From contig NZ_JABTCF010000014.1 in NCBI RefSeq assembly GCF_014596745.1, positions 1-64,000 on the forward strand: DNA of 64,000 bases. The letters are read 5' to 3'. This document shows positions 53,414-62,594 of this stretch, piece after piece. This DNA is from Maribacter aquimaris. GTDB taxonomy: Bacteria > Bacteroidota > Bacteroidia > Flavobacteriales > Flavobacteriaceae. Numbering within the stretch: position 1 is the stretch's first letter; every line of letters starts with the position of its first letter. The notes beneath the pieces are model-generated. The model made no database searches. It was not told the origin of the DNA and saw only the letters and a program-made list of their open reading frames with translations. Made by a program: the position numbers and the translations under genes.

Positions 53414-54631
53414 TTACCTATTATGGAGGGACGAGGTAATTAAATATTGTTTTTGCCTTTTAAAAAAAAGGACACTGTTAAAATATGAATAAAAAACAAT
53501 CCCCACCTGACGAACAAAAATACATTCAAAAAAAGAAACACACATAATCATAACTATAAAAAACAAATAAAGTACATTCTTGTTTTTTATACTATGAAAA
53601 AATGGTGCAATAAACATTGTTAATAACAATAATAACCCAAATAATCCATATTTTGCGCCATTTCTTAAATATTCGTTATGAGAGTTTAAACTTTTCCCTG
53701 AAAAACGATATTCTTCATAACAATCGTATAGATAGGGGGTCAAATCTCTTGTGCCAATTCCAAATAAGAAGTTTTCTTTAAAAACTCTAAATGAGCAATC
53801 CCACAAAATACTTCTAATATATAGTGGGTTATGTCCCTTATCATTAAACAATTCTAAAAATCTTGGAGTAAATGTAGAGAGAAAAATAAATATTAGAAAT
53901 AAAATTGAAAATGTAAAAAAAATTGACTTACCTGACCATTTTCTTTTTGTTGCTATTGTTATTGCTGTTGAGATAGAAAAAAATAGAAAAATAAATGTAG
54001 CAGTTCTAGAGCCTATTAGAATTAATAATGAAAATATTATAAATATCATCAAAACACTATTAAAGATAATTCCTTCCTTAATAATTTTAAACATAAAGTA
54101 AGCTCCTGAAAAACAAAGAAAAATACCATAATAAATATGCATATTAGGCAAAGTTTTCATAACACTTTCCAAATCGTAATATCCTAAAGTATAAAACGAA
54201 TATCCCAAATAAATAAACCCTAAAAAAACAGCGGTATAAGAAAAGGTTTCTAGTGTAATATTTACATTAATTGAATCAAATTTATTATAAAATAATTGAA
54301 CAATTATAGGCATGATTAATAAAGGTAATTGAGTATCATTAGCTGAAAAAAAACTATCTGGTTGACTATCAAAATAAGGAAATCTCAAAACCTGAATTAT
54401 ATATATTAATGAAAATAAAATAGTCCATCTATTTTTTAAAACAATTTTAATTTGATAAAGAAGTTCTTTTGATTTATACTGAAGACATGTAGTAATTATA
54501 AACAATAATAAGCTTACTAGAGTAAACTTATCTCCAATCAATAGGGATATTGGAACAAGTGTAAAAGACAAAATATTAAGTCCTTTTAAAAAATCAAGAT
54601 TCAAATTAAGCATGCTCTTTTTTAATTCCAT
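53414..54631 (-). CDS. O-antigen ligase/polymerase-type membrane protein (first of two)
   Basis: This 405-residue protein has about 11 hydrophobic segments and a Wzy/WaaL-type motif NSHNEYLRNGAKYGLFGLLL (about 336-355). Such proteins polymerise repeat units or ligate glycans in the periplasm. It overlaps the next gene upstream by 26 bases from ATG 54631, or by 8 bases if the ATG at 54613 is used, which I find more likely. Two such genes in tandem suggest one polymerase and one ligase. Sequence cannot tell which. Confidence 0.75.
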   Translation of the reverse strand: MELKKSMLNLNLDFLKGLNILSFTLVPISLLIGDKFTLVSLLLFIITTCLQYKSKELLYQIKIVLKNRWTILFSLIYIIQVLRFPYFDSQPDSFFSANDTQLPLLIMPIIVQLFYNKFDSINVNITLETFSYTAVFLGFIYLGYSFYTLGYYDLESVMKTLPNMHIYYGIFLCFSGAYFMFKIIKEGIIFNSVLMIFIIFSLLILIGSRTATFIFLFFSISTAITIATKRKWSGKSIFFTFSILFLIFIFLSTFTPRFLELFNDKGHNPLYIRSILWDCSFRVFKENFLFGIGTRDLTPYLYDCYEEYRFSGKSLNSHNEYLRNGAKYGLFGLLLLLTMFIAPFFHSIKNKNVLYLFFIVMIMCVSFFECIFVRQVGIVFYSYFNSVLFFKRQKQYLITSSLHNR

Positions 54632-55826
54632 TTACATAAATATAATATAGACAAAATATTAAAACAAAAGGTAGGGCATTAGAGGGGCTTGTTAACCTGT
54701 GTTCAGTAAAGCTCATTATAATAAGATTAAAAAAAGTAAATAATAGGGACTCCTGTACAAAAGTTGATTGAGCATTTTTTCTTAAAAAAGAATAAATTGA
54801 ACTCAATAAATAAATAAATATAGCAAAGCCCAGAATACCTTGCTCTCCTAGAATGTGCAGATAGGAATGATGTGCATGATGAGAGCTAAACACCTTTGTT
54901 TTTTGTTGGTTGAAGTTTACCAAACTCCCATATCCATTATCAAATTTAAAGGGTAGATCATTAACTGAACCAAATCCCGTTCCTATCAACGGAGAATAAA
55001 AAAAGCACATCAGACCCCTCGGCCAGTTTTGATAAGCTCTTAAATAGATATTCATTTTCTTTCCACTAATCAAGCCTTCTTTTTCAACAATATATGATCG
55101 TAATGTTTGACTAGTAAACTGGTGCTTTTCATAAACCGGATAAGTATTTGATAATATCACTATTTGAACCAGGATAATAGCTAATATTCCATATTTTATA
55201 ATCCACGCCTTATTTATCTTCCATAGATAAAACATACCACCTCCCAAAATCAAACCTAATAACGATCCTCTTGATTTTGTTGCATATAAAAGAAAAAGAG
55301 AAATAAAGATTAATAGTAATGTTTTTATGTTTTTATGTTTTTGAAACTTCACTATTAAAAGTGTGCAAATTATACTTAGAAATCCTCCAGCAGCATTAGT
55401 TGAATAGAACAAACCTTTAAAAGCACCACTATAATTTTCTAAGCCTAAACCAAGTACATAAATTATAAAGTTTAGTAATACAATAAAAGTTAAAAAAATA
55501 GATAATAGTTTGTCTATATTAAAGCGATAAGAAAATAAAGGGAAAAATAAAAGTGGAGCATAAGAAATTATGAAATTTCCATCATATCTATAAAAAAGAA
55601 ACTCTAAGAAAGATTCGGGATAATAAACTAAAACGCTAATTACAGATGCTAAAAAGAATAGTACTGTCGCAAAAATTACCCTATTAATTCTTTTAATTAA
55701 TAAGAAAGAGACAGAAAACAGGGTTAATGCAACTAATGATGGAATAGGACTTACATATATAATATTTGTTGTGGTTCCAACTAATCCAAAAATCAAAATC
55801 AGAACAATAAGATTTTTTTTTTTCAT
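54606..55826 (-). CDS. O-antigen ligase/polymerase-type membrane protein (second of two)
   Basis: The 406-residue product has about 11-12 hydrophobic segments and a SHHAHHSYLHILGEQGILGF motif (about 308-327) typical of the Wzy_C/WaaL ligase and polymerase family. It acts on undecaprenyl-linked glycans at the periplasmic face of the inner membrane. It is A+T-rich, overlaps the following polymerase-like gene, and comes 44 bases after the CDP-glycerol transferase-like gene. No signal decides between polymerase and ligase. Confidence 0.78.
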   Translation of the reverse strand: MKKKNLIVLILIFGLVGTTTNIIYVSPIPSLVALTLFSVSFLLIKRINRVIFATVLFFLASVISVLVYYPESFLEFLFYRYDGNFIISYAPLLFFPLFSYRFNIDKLLSIFLTFIVLLNFIIYVLGLGLENYSGAFKGLFYSTNAAGGFLSIICTLLIVKFQKHKNIKTLLLIFISLFLLYATKSRGSLLGLILGGGMFYLWKINKAWIIKYGILAIILVQIVILSNTYPVYEKHQFTSQTLRSYIVEKEGLISGKKMNIYLRAYQNWPRGLMCFFYSPLIGTGFGSVNDLPFKFDNGYGSLVNFNQQKTKVFSSHHAHHSYLHILGEQGILGFAIFIYLLSSIYSFLRKNAQSTFVQESLLFTFFNLIIMSFTEHRLTSPSNALPFVLIFCLYYIYVNGIKKEHA

Positions 55827-55870
55827 TTAATGGTTTTTGTTATCAAAAAACATTTTTTAGGGTTAATTTT

Positions 55871-57070
55871 TTAAATACAATCTACCTCGAAATGATAATT
55901 ATTAAATGCTTCTTCTCTTTTACAAAGATAATCATCTTGATTGTTTGATATATCAGTAATAATTTTCATTACTTCATTCCATGATTTACATATTGGTCCA
56001 ATGTTTAAGTTTTCATAATTGTAATAGAAATTTACCTTTTCACGATATTCTTCCAAATCATGGCTCATGAATATAATTGGTCTGTTTAAAAATAAAAAAT
56101 CAAAAAACACGCTTGAATAATCTGTTATCAAGATATCTGTATATTTTAGCAAAGGATAGGCGTCTGCATGTGGGTAAACATAAATAAAATCTAAACTTTG
56201 AACAATCTTTGATGTTTCATTAAAGTCAAGAAAATGGGCTTTTATTACAAATAGAGTATTATTCTGTTTACAAAAAGTATTTAACTTGTTTAAGTCTAAT
56301 TTTGAATCCAAAATTACATCTAAAATAGATTTATTAAATACAGCCCTATGAGTTGGTAGCCACGATATAATTTTGTTGTGTTTTTTTGATAGAGACTTTA
56401 ACAAATCAACCTCTGGAAAAAAAGTTGAAGCTAGCTCAAACTTATTATCAAAACAAAGAGTTCTTGGTTGTCTAGCTAAAACAATATTATCTGCAATTTT
56501 ATTGTTTCTAAAAGATTTTGAAAAGGGTTCTATTAATTTTAATTTCGCTGTTTCACATGGAGCGATTAAAATATCACATTTCATATAATAGGCATAAGGA
56601 AAATATTTAGAAATTAAAATGTATATCTTTCCTGAAAGATTGTGTTCAGTCCAATCTCCGCCATATCCAATTTTTCTCAATGGCATACCATGCCATAATT
56701 GAATGATTTTCGCCCCTCCTATTAACGCACTATTGATGTCGTCTAATCGATGAGAAAGATATGCCTTTGATGCCCTTAATGTAATATATATTCCCTTAAA
56801 AGAATACAAATATTCAGCAGGAAGGCCTTTTAATTTTAACTCTTTAACAACATCTCTATTTTTAGAAATCCAAATAAGGTTTAAACTTGATTTTTCCTTA
56901 CTATAATAGTTTATGTAATAATACTTTGTATTATCGGCAAAGTGCTTTCCCAATGAAGAACCAATTACGGCTAACTCCTTTTTTTTAGGAATGACCATTG
57001 AAATATAATAGAAAGGAAAGCCTATTATTATTTTTAGTACTATTTTAATATACTTAAAAACTCTTTTCAT
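55871..57070 (-). CDS. CDP-glycerol glycerophosphotransferase family protein (TagB/TagF-like)
   Basis: This 399-residue protein has an N-terminal hydrophobic segment, IIQLWHGMPLRKIGY (about 120-134), the histidine-containing SWLPTHR region, and the Glyphos_transf block ILITDYSSVFFDFLFLNRP (about 314-332). TagB/TagF enzymes transfer glycerol phosphate from CDP-glycerol to build wall teichoic acids. Here it lies in a Gram-negative polysaccharide locus with a tagD-type gene (58668-59117). I infer a glycan with glycerol-phosphate groups or backbone. It overlaps wzx by 4 bases. Confidence 0.85.
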   Translation of the reverse strand: MKRVFKYIKIVLKIIIGFPFYYISMVIPKKKELAVIGSSLGKHFADNTKYYYINYYSKEKSSLNLIWISKNRDVVKELKLKGLPAEYLYSFKGIYITLRASKAYLSHRLDDINSALIGGAKIIQLWHGMPLRKIGYGGDWTEHNLSGKIYILISKYFPYAYYMKCDILIAPCETAKLKLIEPFSKSFRNNKIADNIVLARQPRTLCFDNKFELASTFFPEVDLLKSLSKKHNKIISWLPTHRAVFNKSILDVILDSKLDLNKLNTFCKQNNTLFVIKAHFLDFNETSKIVQSLDFIYVYPHADAYPLLKYTDILITDYSSVFFDFLFLNRPIIFMSHDLEEYREKVNFYYNYENLNIGPICKSWNEVMKIITDISNNQDDYLCKREEAFNNYHFEVDCI

Positions 57071-58446
57071 CCTTTTTGTGGCTTTTTAGCTTTTATTTTA
57101 AGATATACCCCTACTTGAAATATGTTTATAAAAATTGTTATTGTTAAAAACATTATAGAATCTGAAAAGACTAGTAATTGTACTATGTAATTTATAGAAA
57201 AAATAATAAGTAAAAACGAAATATTTTTTGTAAAATTTATTGTCTTATAGGCAAAGAAAAAATAAATAGTATTCAGAATTATATGCGAAATTAAACTCGC
57301 TAAAAAGGCTCCCTTAATACCATAAGTTGGAATTAAAATTACGTTTAAAATAACGCTGAAAATAATAGATATAACCACTGCTCGTGCTCTAATTATTTGC
57401 TTCCCAAAACTTGTTAAAATAATCCCTGGTACAATCCCAATATATCTTAATAAAATAATTAAAAGTATTAATACAATAAATCTCTCAAGAATAAGGTATT
57501 CTTGAGAGAATAGTAAGAGTATGATTGTTTTCTTATAAAAGAAAATTGTAGTTAATGTAAGTCCTGAGAACAATAAGACAAACTCAAATAGAGTAGACAT
57601 TTTTTTAGATACAATAGATCTTTTTTTAAATATTTTAGATATTTCTGGAATAAATGCATCGCTAATAATAACAGCAATTAGCATAGAAGCCATTATTATT
57701 CTCATTCCTGCTTGGTATAAACCTACATTTTCAAGAGTAGATAATATAGATAGTATAAACGTATCAATATAGATAATAGAAGCTCCAAGAATTAAGTGCA
57801 CTCCATAAGGTGTAGCTGTTCTTATAGCAATTAAAGATTTCTTAAAATTAAAAGTGACTTTTTTAAAAAAACTTTTTCTAAATGCAAAAAAACCAAAAAT
57901 CATATAAATAACTCTTACTATAAGTAAAATTATCGAATAATAGATAATATTTTTGCTTCCGTAAAAATGATTTAATCCAAAAAGGGTTAATAAAAAGGAC
58001 CCTTGGATGATATAACCAATAGCTTCTTTATCAAATCTATCTACAATTTTAAAATTGTTTAAATAAAAATTTCCGAAAGATATAGGAATTGCAGAAACAG
58101 CCAAAATAGCAATCACTTTGTTTGTGTTAACATCATATTGACTTAATAAAAAAAATAATCCAAATCCTGAAATAATAATTCCTGAAATAATAATTTTCGA
58201 AAAAATCATTGTGGATAATTCTTCATTTACCTCATCTTTCGTTTTACGAGTTAAGACTAAGCCCTTTAAATTAAAACCATAGTCCAAACACAACGTAGCG
58301 ATTGAAGCTATTATAAAAGCGATTGAAAAGCTTCCAAAGTCGGAGACACTTACCATTTTCGCTATATAAAAGATTACAAATACATTTATAAGCAACTTAA
58401 AAAAAAGAGAGATGCTTAAAAAGAGGTATTTTTTATAAAGGTGCAT
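57067..58446 (-). CDS. wzx: Wzx-type polysaccharide flippase
   Basis: The 459-residue product has about 12-14 hydrophobic segments with a MOP-superfamily N-terminus (KKYLFLSISLFFKLLINVF). It would flip undecaprenyl-linked repeat units across the inner membrane. It is very A+T-rich and Ile/Phe/Lys-rich. It couples to the CDP-glycerol transferase-like gene by a 4-base overlap. A possible promoter in the gap to tagD could drive it separately. It is the likely partner of the two Wzy-like proteins. Confidence 0.85.
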   Translation of the reverse strand: MHLYKKYLFLSISLFFKLLINVFVIFYIAKMVSVSDFGSFSIAFIIASIATLCLDYGFNLKGLVLTRKTKDEVNEELSTMIFSKIIISGIIISGFGLFFLLSQYDVNTNKVIAILAVSAIPISFGNFYLNNFKIVDRFDKEAIGYIIQGSFLLTLFGLNHFYGSKNIIYYSIILLIVRVIYMIFGFFAFRKSFFKKVTFNFKKSLIAIRTATPYGVHLILGASIIYIDTFILSILSTLENVGLYQAGMRIIMASMLIAVIISDAFIPEISKIFKKRSIVSKKMSTLFEFVLLFSGLTLTTIFFYKKTIILLLFSQEYLILERFIVLILLIILLRYIGIVPGIILTSFGKQIIRARAVVISIIFSVILNVILIPTYGIKGAFLASLISHIILNTIYFFFAYKTINFTKNISFLLIIFSINYIVQLLVFSDSIMFLTITIFINIFQVGVYLKIKAKKPQKG

Positions 58447-58595
58447 AAACGAAGCCTATTAAACTTATATTAACCATCCACGGCAAATTGATAACCCCTT
58501 TTTTAAGGCCTATTATTATTGATCTTTTAGAATGTTTTCAATCTTGGAAATCTATATTGGAGTTCAAAAAATGTAATATATACGATGTTGATGAT

Positions 58596-58630
58596 CAAAT
58601 GTATTTATCATAAATCAAACATTTTTCAAA
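58596..58630 (-). promoter_or_regulatory. Possible internal promoter ahead of wzx
   Basis: The minus strand has TTTG (58630-58627), a 23-base spacer and TACATTTG (58603-58596), a good TAnnTTTG box, in the 221-base gap between tagD and wzx. It lies 150 bases upstream of the wzx ATG. Confidence 0.35.
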
Positions 58631-58667
58631 AAAACGGATAACATGTTAAACGCTAGAGTTAAAAAAA

Positions 58668-59117
58668 CTATTTGTCTTCTTTTCCTCTTAAATCTTTTAA
58701 TGTTTTATTAATTAAAGTAGAGGAGGTTCCTTCGGTATATGGAAAGTAAATTATTTTTACTCCAACAACTTTAAATTTTTCGTCTAGTTCTTTCCATTTG
58801 GGAGTATTTAACCAATCATCTCCAACAAACATAACATCAAATTTGAGGCGTTCCCACATGGCAAACTTATCCATATCGTTTTGCGGAACAACTGCATCAA
58901 CATATTTAATGTTTCGAACTATTTCCATTCTTTCTTGATGGTTAATAACCGCTCTTTTGTTTTTGTAACTAACCAATTCGTCACTAGTAACACCAACTAT
59001 TAAATTATCACATAATCCTTTTGCGTTCTTTAACAAATTTAAATGTCCTATATGAAATAAATCAAACACACCAGAGGTGTATCCAATAATCGCTTTTTCG
59101 TCTCCTCTTTTATACAT
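58668..59117 (-). CDS. tagD: Glycerol-3-phosphate cytidylyltransferase
   Basis: The 149-residue product is a TagD/GCT-type nucleotidyltransferase: GVFDLFHIGHLNLL (16-29, with the HIGH motif at 22-25), FVGDDWLNTPKW (about 97-108) and YTEGTSSTLI (about 127-136), the family's second nucleotide motif. It makes CDP-glycerol from glycerol-3-phosphate and CTP. It is about 20 residues longer than Bacillus TagD because of extra residues at both ends. It follows asnB by 15 bases, and its product would feed the TagB/F-like enzyme 1.6 kb downstream. Confidence 0.9.
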   Translation of the reverse strand: MYKRGDEKAIIGYTSGVFDLFHIGHLNLLKNAKGLCDNLIVGVTSDELVSYKNKRAVINHQERMEIVRNIKYVDAVVPQNDMDKFAMWERLKFDVMFVGDDWLNTPKWKELDEKFKVVGVKIIYFPYTEGTSSTLINKTLKDLRGKEDK

Positions 59118-59132
59118 TTATATATCTTTTTA

Positions 59133-60947
59133 CTACCATTGCCATTCCTTGGTAAAGTAATTTTTTTTAAAAATCTCAATATTAATAAACATCCAAAGAA
59201 TCTGTCCTGCCCTTACTTCTTTTTTGCTTTTTAAAATTAGCTCCTCAACAACTCCTTCTTTTAGCCAGGAACACTTAGAAAGAAGATTTCTTGCCTGATA
59301 TTCAAGGTTCTCAAACCATTCAGTTAAAGGAACAGGAAATCCTACTTTCTTTCTTTCTATTACTTCTTTTGGCAAATATTTATAAGAGAGTTTTCTAAGT
59401 AGATATTTTGGAATATCCAATTCTTCACTATAATCCTCTGCATACATGTTACAAGCCTCTGATTTGGCTTCTTCATTCTTCCATTTTAGCTTTAACACAT
59501 AAGGTATCTCTTTATATGCGAATTCCAATAATTCGTGATCTAAAAATGGCACTCTTGCTTCAACAGAAGCTTGCATTGTAGTCATATCAACTCGTTGCAG
59601 CAATCCTTTAACATGATATTTATGAAAATAATTAAATATGTTTTCTCTATTATCTCTTTCCTTGAATTCCTCAACAATCTTTTTATCAAATATAGCCCTA
59701 TAATCTACTGGTGTACATATTAATTGATCTCTCATTAATCTTGGAACATATTCATATTTTTCAATTAAACTTTCGTAAAAACTTTGCTCTTTTGAAGAAT
59801 TTTCATAATCAAATGGTAATCGGAATATCTTTCCATACCCCCCAAGCAATTCGTCTGCTCCTTCGCCAGAAAGTACTACGGTTATTTTTTCTTTTAATTT
59901 TGATGACATTACGGCTAATGGAATTTCATTGGGCACACCAAGAGGGGCATCTTTATATCTTATAAGGCGCTCCCAATTCGCCATATAATCTTCCTTTTTC
60001 ATTAGAATCTCATGATGGTTCGTTTGGTATTGATCTGAAACAAGTTTAGCATAAGAAAATTCATTTATTTCAGCAAAACCAATAGTATATGTATTGATTT
60101 TTTCATTGGAATTCATGGCGGTTATCGCTGTGATTAAACTAGAGTCAACTCCTCCACTTAAATAGGTTCCTAAAGGCACATCTGCAATTAATCTATATTT
60201 TATTGCTTTATTAATTTGAAAATCAAACCGTTCAAGAATATCATTCTCGTCAAAATCATTTGAATAATTGAATCCCTTAGGGATATCCCAATATTGTACT
60301 TCATTCATTGATAATTCTTGATTTACATGTAAATAAGTGCCTGGATTTACCTGATAAATATTCTTAAAAAAAGTAAAAGGAGCTCTTATATATCTGTTTG
60401 CCAAGTATTCATCAACTGCTAATTCATTAAATACCGATTTAACAAGTCCACTTTTCAAAATTGCTTTGATTTCAGAAGAGAAAATAAGATTTGAACCGTC
60501 ATTGTAGTAATAAAGAGGTTTTATGCCAAGTCTATCTCTAATTAGAAATAAATCTTTTGTTTGGGAATTATACAATGCTATTGAAAACATTCCATTTGAT
60601 TGTTCAATAAACCAGTCTATCCCTTTTTCTTGTACCGCTGCAAGAATGACCTCAGTATCGGAGTTTGTTGCAAAGGAATAATTCAATTTTTCCTTTATTT
60701 CTTTAAAGTTGTAAATTTCACCATTAAACACAACATGCCATTGTTCATTATTTGAGTGCATTGGCTGGTTTGAAACCTCACGATTGTCAATTATACTCAA
60801 CCTTCTATGCCCTAAAGCTAAATTTTCATGGATATAACTTCCTTCAGCATCAGGACCTCTATGTACAATAGATGAATTCATGGTTTGAATTCTTTCCTTT
60901 AGATTAGGAATTCCCTTAATTAAATATATTCCAGCTATTCCACACAT
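59133..60947 (-). CDS. asnB: Asparagine synthase (glutamine-hydrolysing) type amidotransferase
   Basis: This 604-residue product has the Cys2 nucleophile (MCGIAGIY), a glutaminase domain with RGPDAEGSY and FNGEIYNF, and a C-terminal synthetase domain with the PP-loop SGGVDS (264-269) and SGEGADELLGGY. AsnB makes asparagine from aspartate, glutamine and ATP. In glycan loci such homologues often amidate sugar acids or are bystanders. It is the first gene after a long leader with a strong promoter (61100-61130). Its role in this locus is inferred from position. Confidence 0.9.
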   Translation of the reverse strand: MCGIAGIYLIKGIPNLKERIQTMNSSIVHRGPDAEGSYIHENLALGHRRLSIIDNREVSNQPMHSNNEQWHVVFNGEIYNFKEIKEKLNYSFATNSDTEVILAAVQEKGIDWFIEQSNGMFSIALYNSQTKDLFLIRDRLGIKPLYYYNDGSNLIFSSEIKAILKSGLVKSVFNELAVDEYLANRYIRAPFTFFKNIYQVNPGTYLHVNQELSMNEVQYWDIPKGFNYSNDFDENDILERFDFQINKAIKYRLIADVPLGTYLSGGVDSSLITAITAMNSNEKINTYTIGFAEINEFSYAKLVSDQYQTNHHEILMKKEDYMANWERLIRYKDAPLGVPNEIPLAVMSSKLKEKITVVLSGEGADELLGGYGKIFRLPFDYENSSKEQSFYESLIEKYEYVPRLMRDQLICTPVDYRAIFDKKIVEEFKERDNRENIFNYFHKYHVKGLLQRVDMTTMQASVEARVPFLDHELLEFAYKEIPYVLKLKWKNEEAKSEACNMYAEDYSEELDIPKYLLRKLSYKYLPKEVIERKKVGFPVPLTEWFENLEYQARNLLSKCSWLKEGVVEELILKSKKEVRAGQILWMFINIEIFKKNYFTKEWQW

Positions 60948-61285
60948 ATAAGTATATCAAAAGTTTATTGTTCCCTTAGTTGTATATTAAGTGCCTAATT
61001 AAATTGCTTCGAATCATTCGTGTTTATATGTTATTTTTCTTTTTGAGAAATTCAACTTATACACAAAATATTTAAAAGTTACATGTTTATGACGACTAGC
61101 AAAACTACAATTATTATTGTCACTTACAAATTTTGTGGCTTCATACAATACTTCATTGTTTTTAATATAAAATCAAATTACGTCATTGCATCTGAATCTA
61201 TAAAATTACATGTGCCATATTTTTATTTCTAAATGATAAATATAATCCAAAGAACCTATCGGCAGCATTGATTATTCCATATCTA
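60948..61285 (-). other. Long A+T-rich leader of asnB and space to the broken rfbB
   Basis: This 338-base stretch holds the promoter at 61100-61130 and a leader of roughly 145 bases before asnB. I see no gene in it. The 61210-61285 part directly follows the rfbB remnant and shows no continuing reading frame with dehydratase similarity. Confidence 0.55.
61100..61130 (-). promoter_or_regulatory. Predicted promoter of the asnB-tagD glycan genes
   Basis: On the minus strand TTTG (61130-61127), a 19-base spacer and TAGTTTTG (61107-61100) fit the Bacteroidota promoter exactly. It is 150 bases upstream of the asnB ATG, giving a long A+T-rich leader. Confidence 0.6.
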
Positions 61286-61534
61286 CTACATAGATCGGTC
61301 CACATGGGATTCCGCTGCTAAATGAACTACACCATCAAACTTATATTTCTTAAAGATTTCCTCGATAAAATCAGCATCTACAATATTCCCTTTAAAGAAT
61401 GTATAATTTTGATGGTTTTCAATATCCCTTAAATTCTCAAGATTGTGAATATTATAATTTTTATATGTATTTACAAATTTGCGAACAACATGGGAACCTA
61501 TAAATCCTGCACCTCCTGTAATCAATAATTTCAT
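61286..61534 (-). pseudogene. dTDP-glucose 4,6-dehydratase (RfbB) remnant
   Basis: The frame from ATG 61534 gives 82 residues: KLLITGGAGFIGSHVVRKF (2-20), NLENLRDIE, GVVHLAAESHVDRSM, then a stop. These are the NAD-binding start of RfbB, normally about 340-350 residues, which makes the precursor of dTDP-rhamnose. The protein ends right at SHVDRS, before the catalytic residues. It also lacks the usual DALTYAG-like segment between NIHNL and ENLRD, as after a small in-frame deletion. The 3' sequence shows no further homology. No other dTDP-rhamnose genes remain in the window. It is a non-functional remnant. Confidence 0.85.
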
Positions 61535-61592
61535 TGCCCATATTTTATCTATAATTCAAGTTCTTTTTATGTAATTTAGAATATGTGTAATG

Positions 61593-62594
61593 TTATTCTT
61601 GAATATTATATGCTTTCTTATTGAGGAATTTCAGAAAAGAGCCCAAAAAGAACAATCCAATTAGTATTAAAGGTATCAATATAATATTCTTTCCAAAAAA
61701 TGTTTTTATGACTTCTTGTGGCTTCCCGAAATTTATAATTTTGATGGGATCCGTACGTTCTGTGAGTTCCAATTTTTTTGATTCAATATCTTTAATCAAA
61801 CTATTCTTAAGATCAAACAACCCTGTAATATTCACTGTTTCTTGATTGTCCAAAACAATTCTATCATTACCCTTCACCCCATCATTTTTTGCTATTTTTT
61901 TTGCATAGTTGGTAATTATCTCATCCACCTGCTGTAATAGTTGCTTATTTTCCTCTATCCGAGAAGTTGCATTTTCCCTATATACCGTTATTAAACCATC
62001 AAAATACTCATTGGTATTAATATACTCCATCACTCCTTTTGCCAATTGTTGCCCTACCTTAGTATCATTGAAGTAGAAGGTGATGCGATGGTTAAACGAG
62101 CTTTTATTCTGTAATTCAGCCCTAACAATATCAGCAATTGACTCCGTATTTTCAAAACTTTGAAGCAATTCCAGATATTTCATTTCACTTTCACTGCTCA
62201 CCCGATTTTCATCTACAGGGTTAATTGTAATTTCCAATCCATCAAAATTAGTTAAATGAACTCCCATAGCTGAAAAAAAAACTGTGTCCTTTGCCTTTAA
62301 ATTCGCTTGAATTTCATTAATAACATCATACAAATAGTTCTTGCTCTCCAATTGAGGTTTCACAATAACCTCTATTTTCAGTTTCTTGTCCACAATTCTA
62401 TTTAGTCCAAAGCCTATCGCCCCCCCTAAAACAATCAATCCAACAAGGATTAAGGCATTCTTTTTTAAATAGAGGAATACTCTTAACAAACCCCTGAAAA
62501 TGCTGTTAAACCCTTTTCCTATGAGTTGAAACAACTGTCCCAAATCAATTTCATCCGAAGCGTTGGTGTTGTTGGGTGTATTATTTTCTGCCAT
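61593..62594 (-). CDS. Polysaccharide chain-length determinant (Wzz family)
   Basis: The 333-residue product has a polar N-terminus, a first membrane helix (about 48-66), a long periplasmic coiled region (about 70-300) and a second helix (about 307-326), the Wzz/PCP topology. It sets the length of the polymer made by Wzy. No Wza export pore or tyrosine kinase domain follows within the window. Its ATG overlaps the stop of the upstream gene by one base (TAATG), so the two are coupled. Confidence 0.85.
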   Translation of the reverse strand: MAENNTPNNTNASDEIDLGQLFQLIGKGFNSIFRGLLRVFLYLKKNALILVGLIVLGGAIGFGLNRIVDKKLKIEVIVKPQLESKNYLYDVINEIQANLKAKDTVFFSAMGVHLTNFDGLEITINPVDENRVSSESEMKYLELLQSFENTESIADIVRAELQNKSSFNHRITFYFNDTKVGQQLAKGVMEYINTNEYFDGLITVYRENATSRIEENKQLLQQVDEIITNYAKKIAKNDGVKGNDRIVLDNQETVNITGLFDLKNSLIKDIESKKLELTERTDPIKIINFGKPQEVIKTFFGKNIILIPLILIGLFFLGSFLKFLNKKAYNIQE

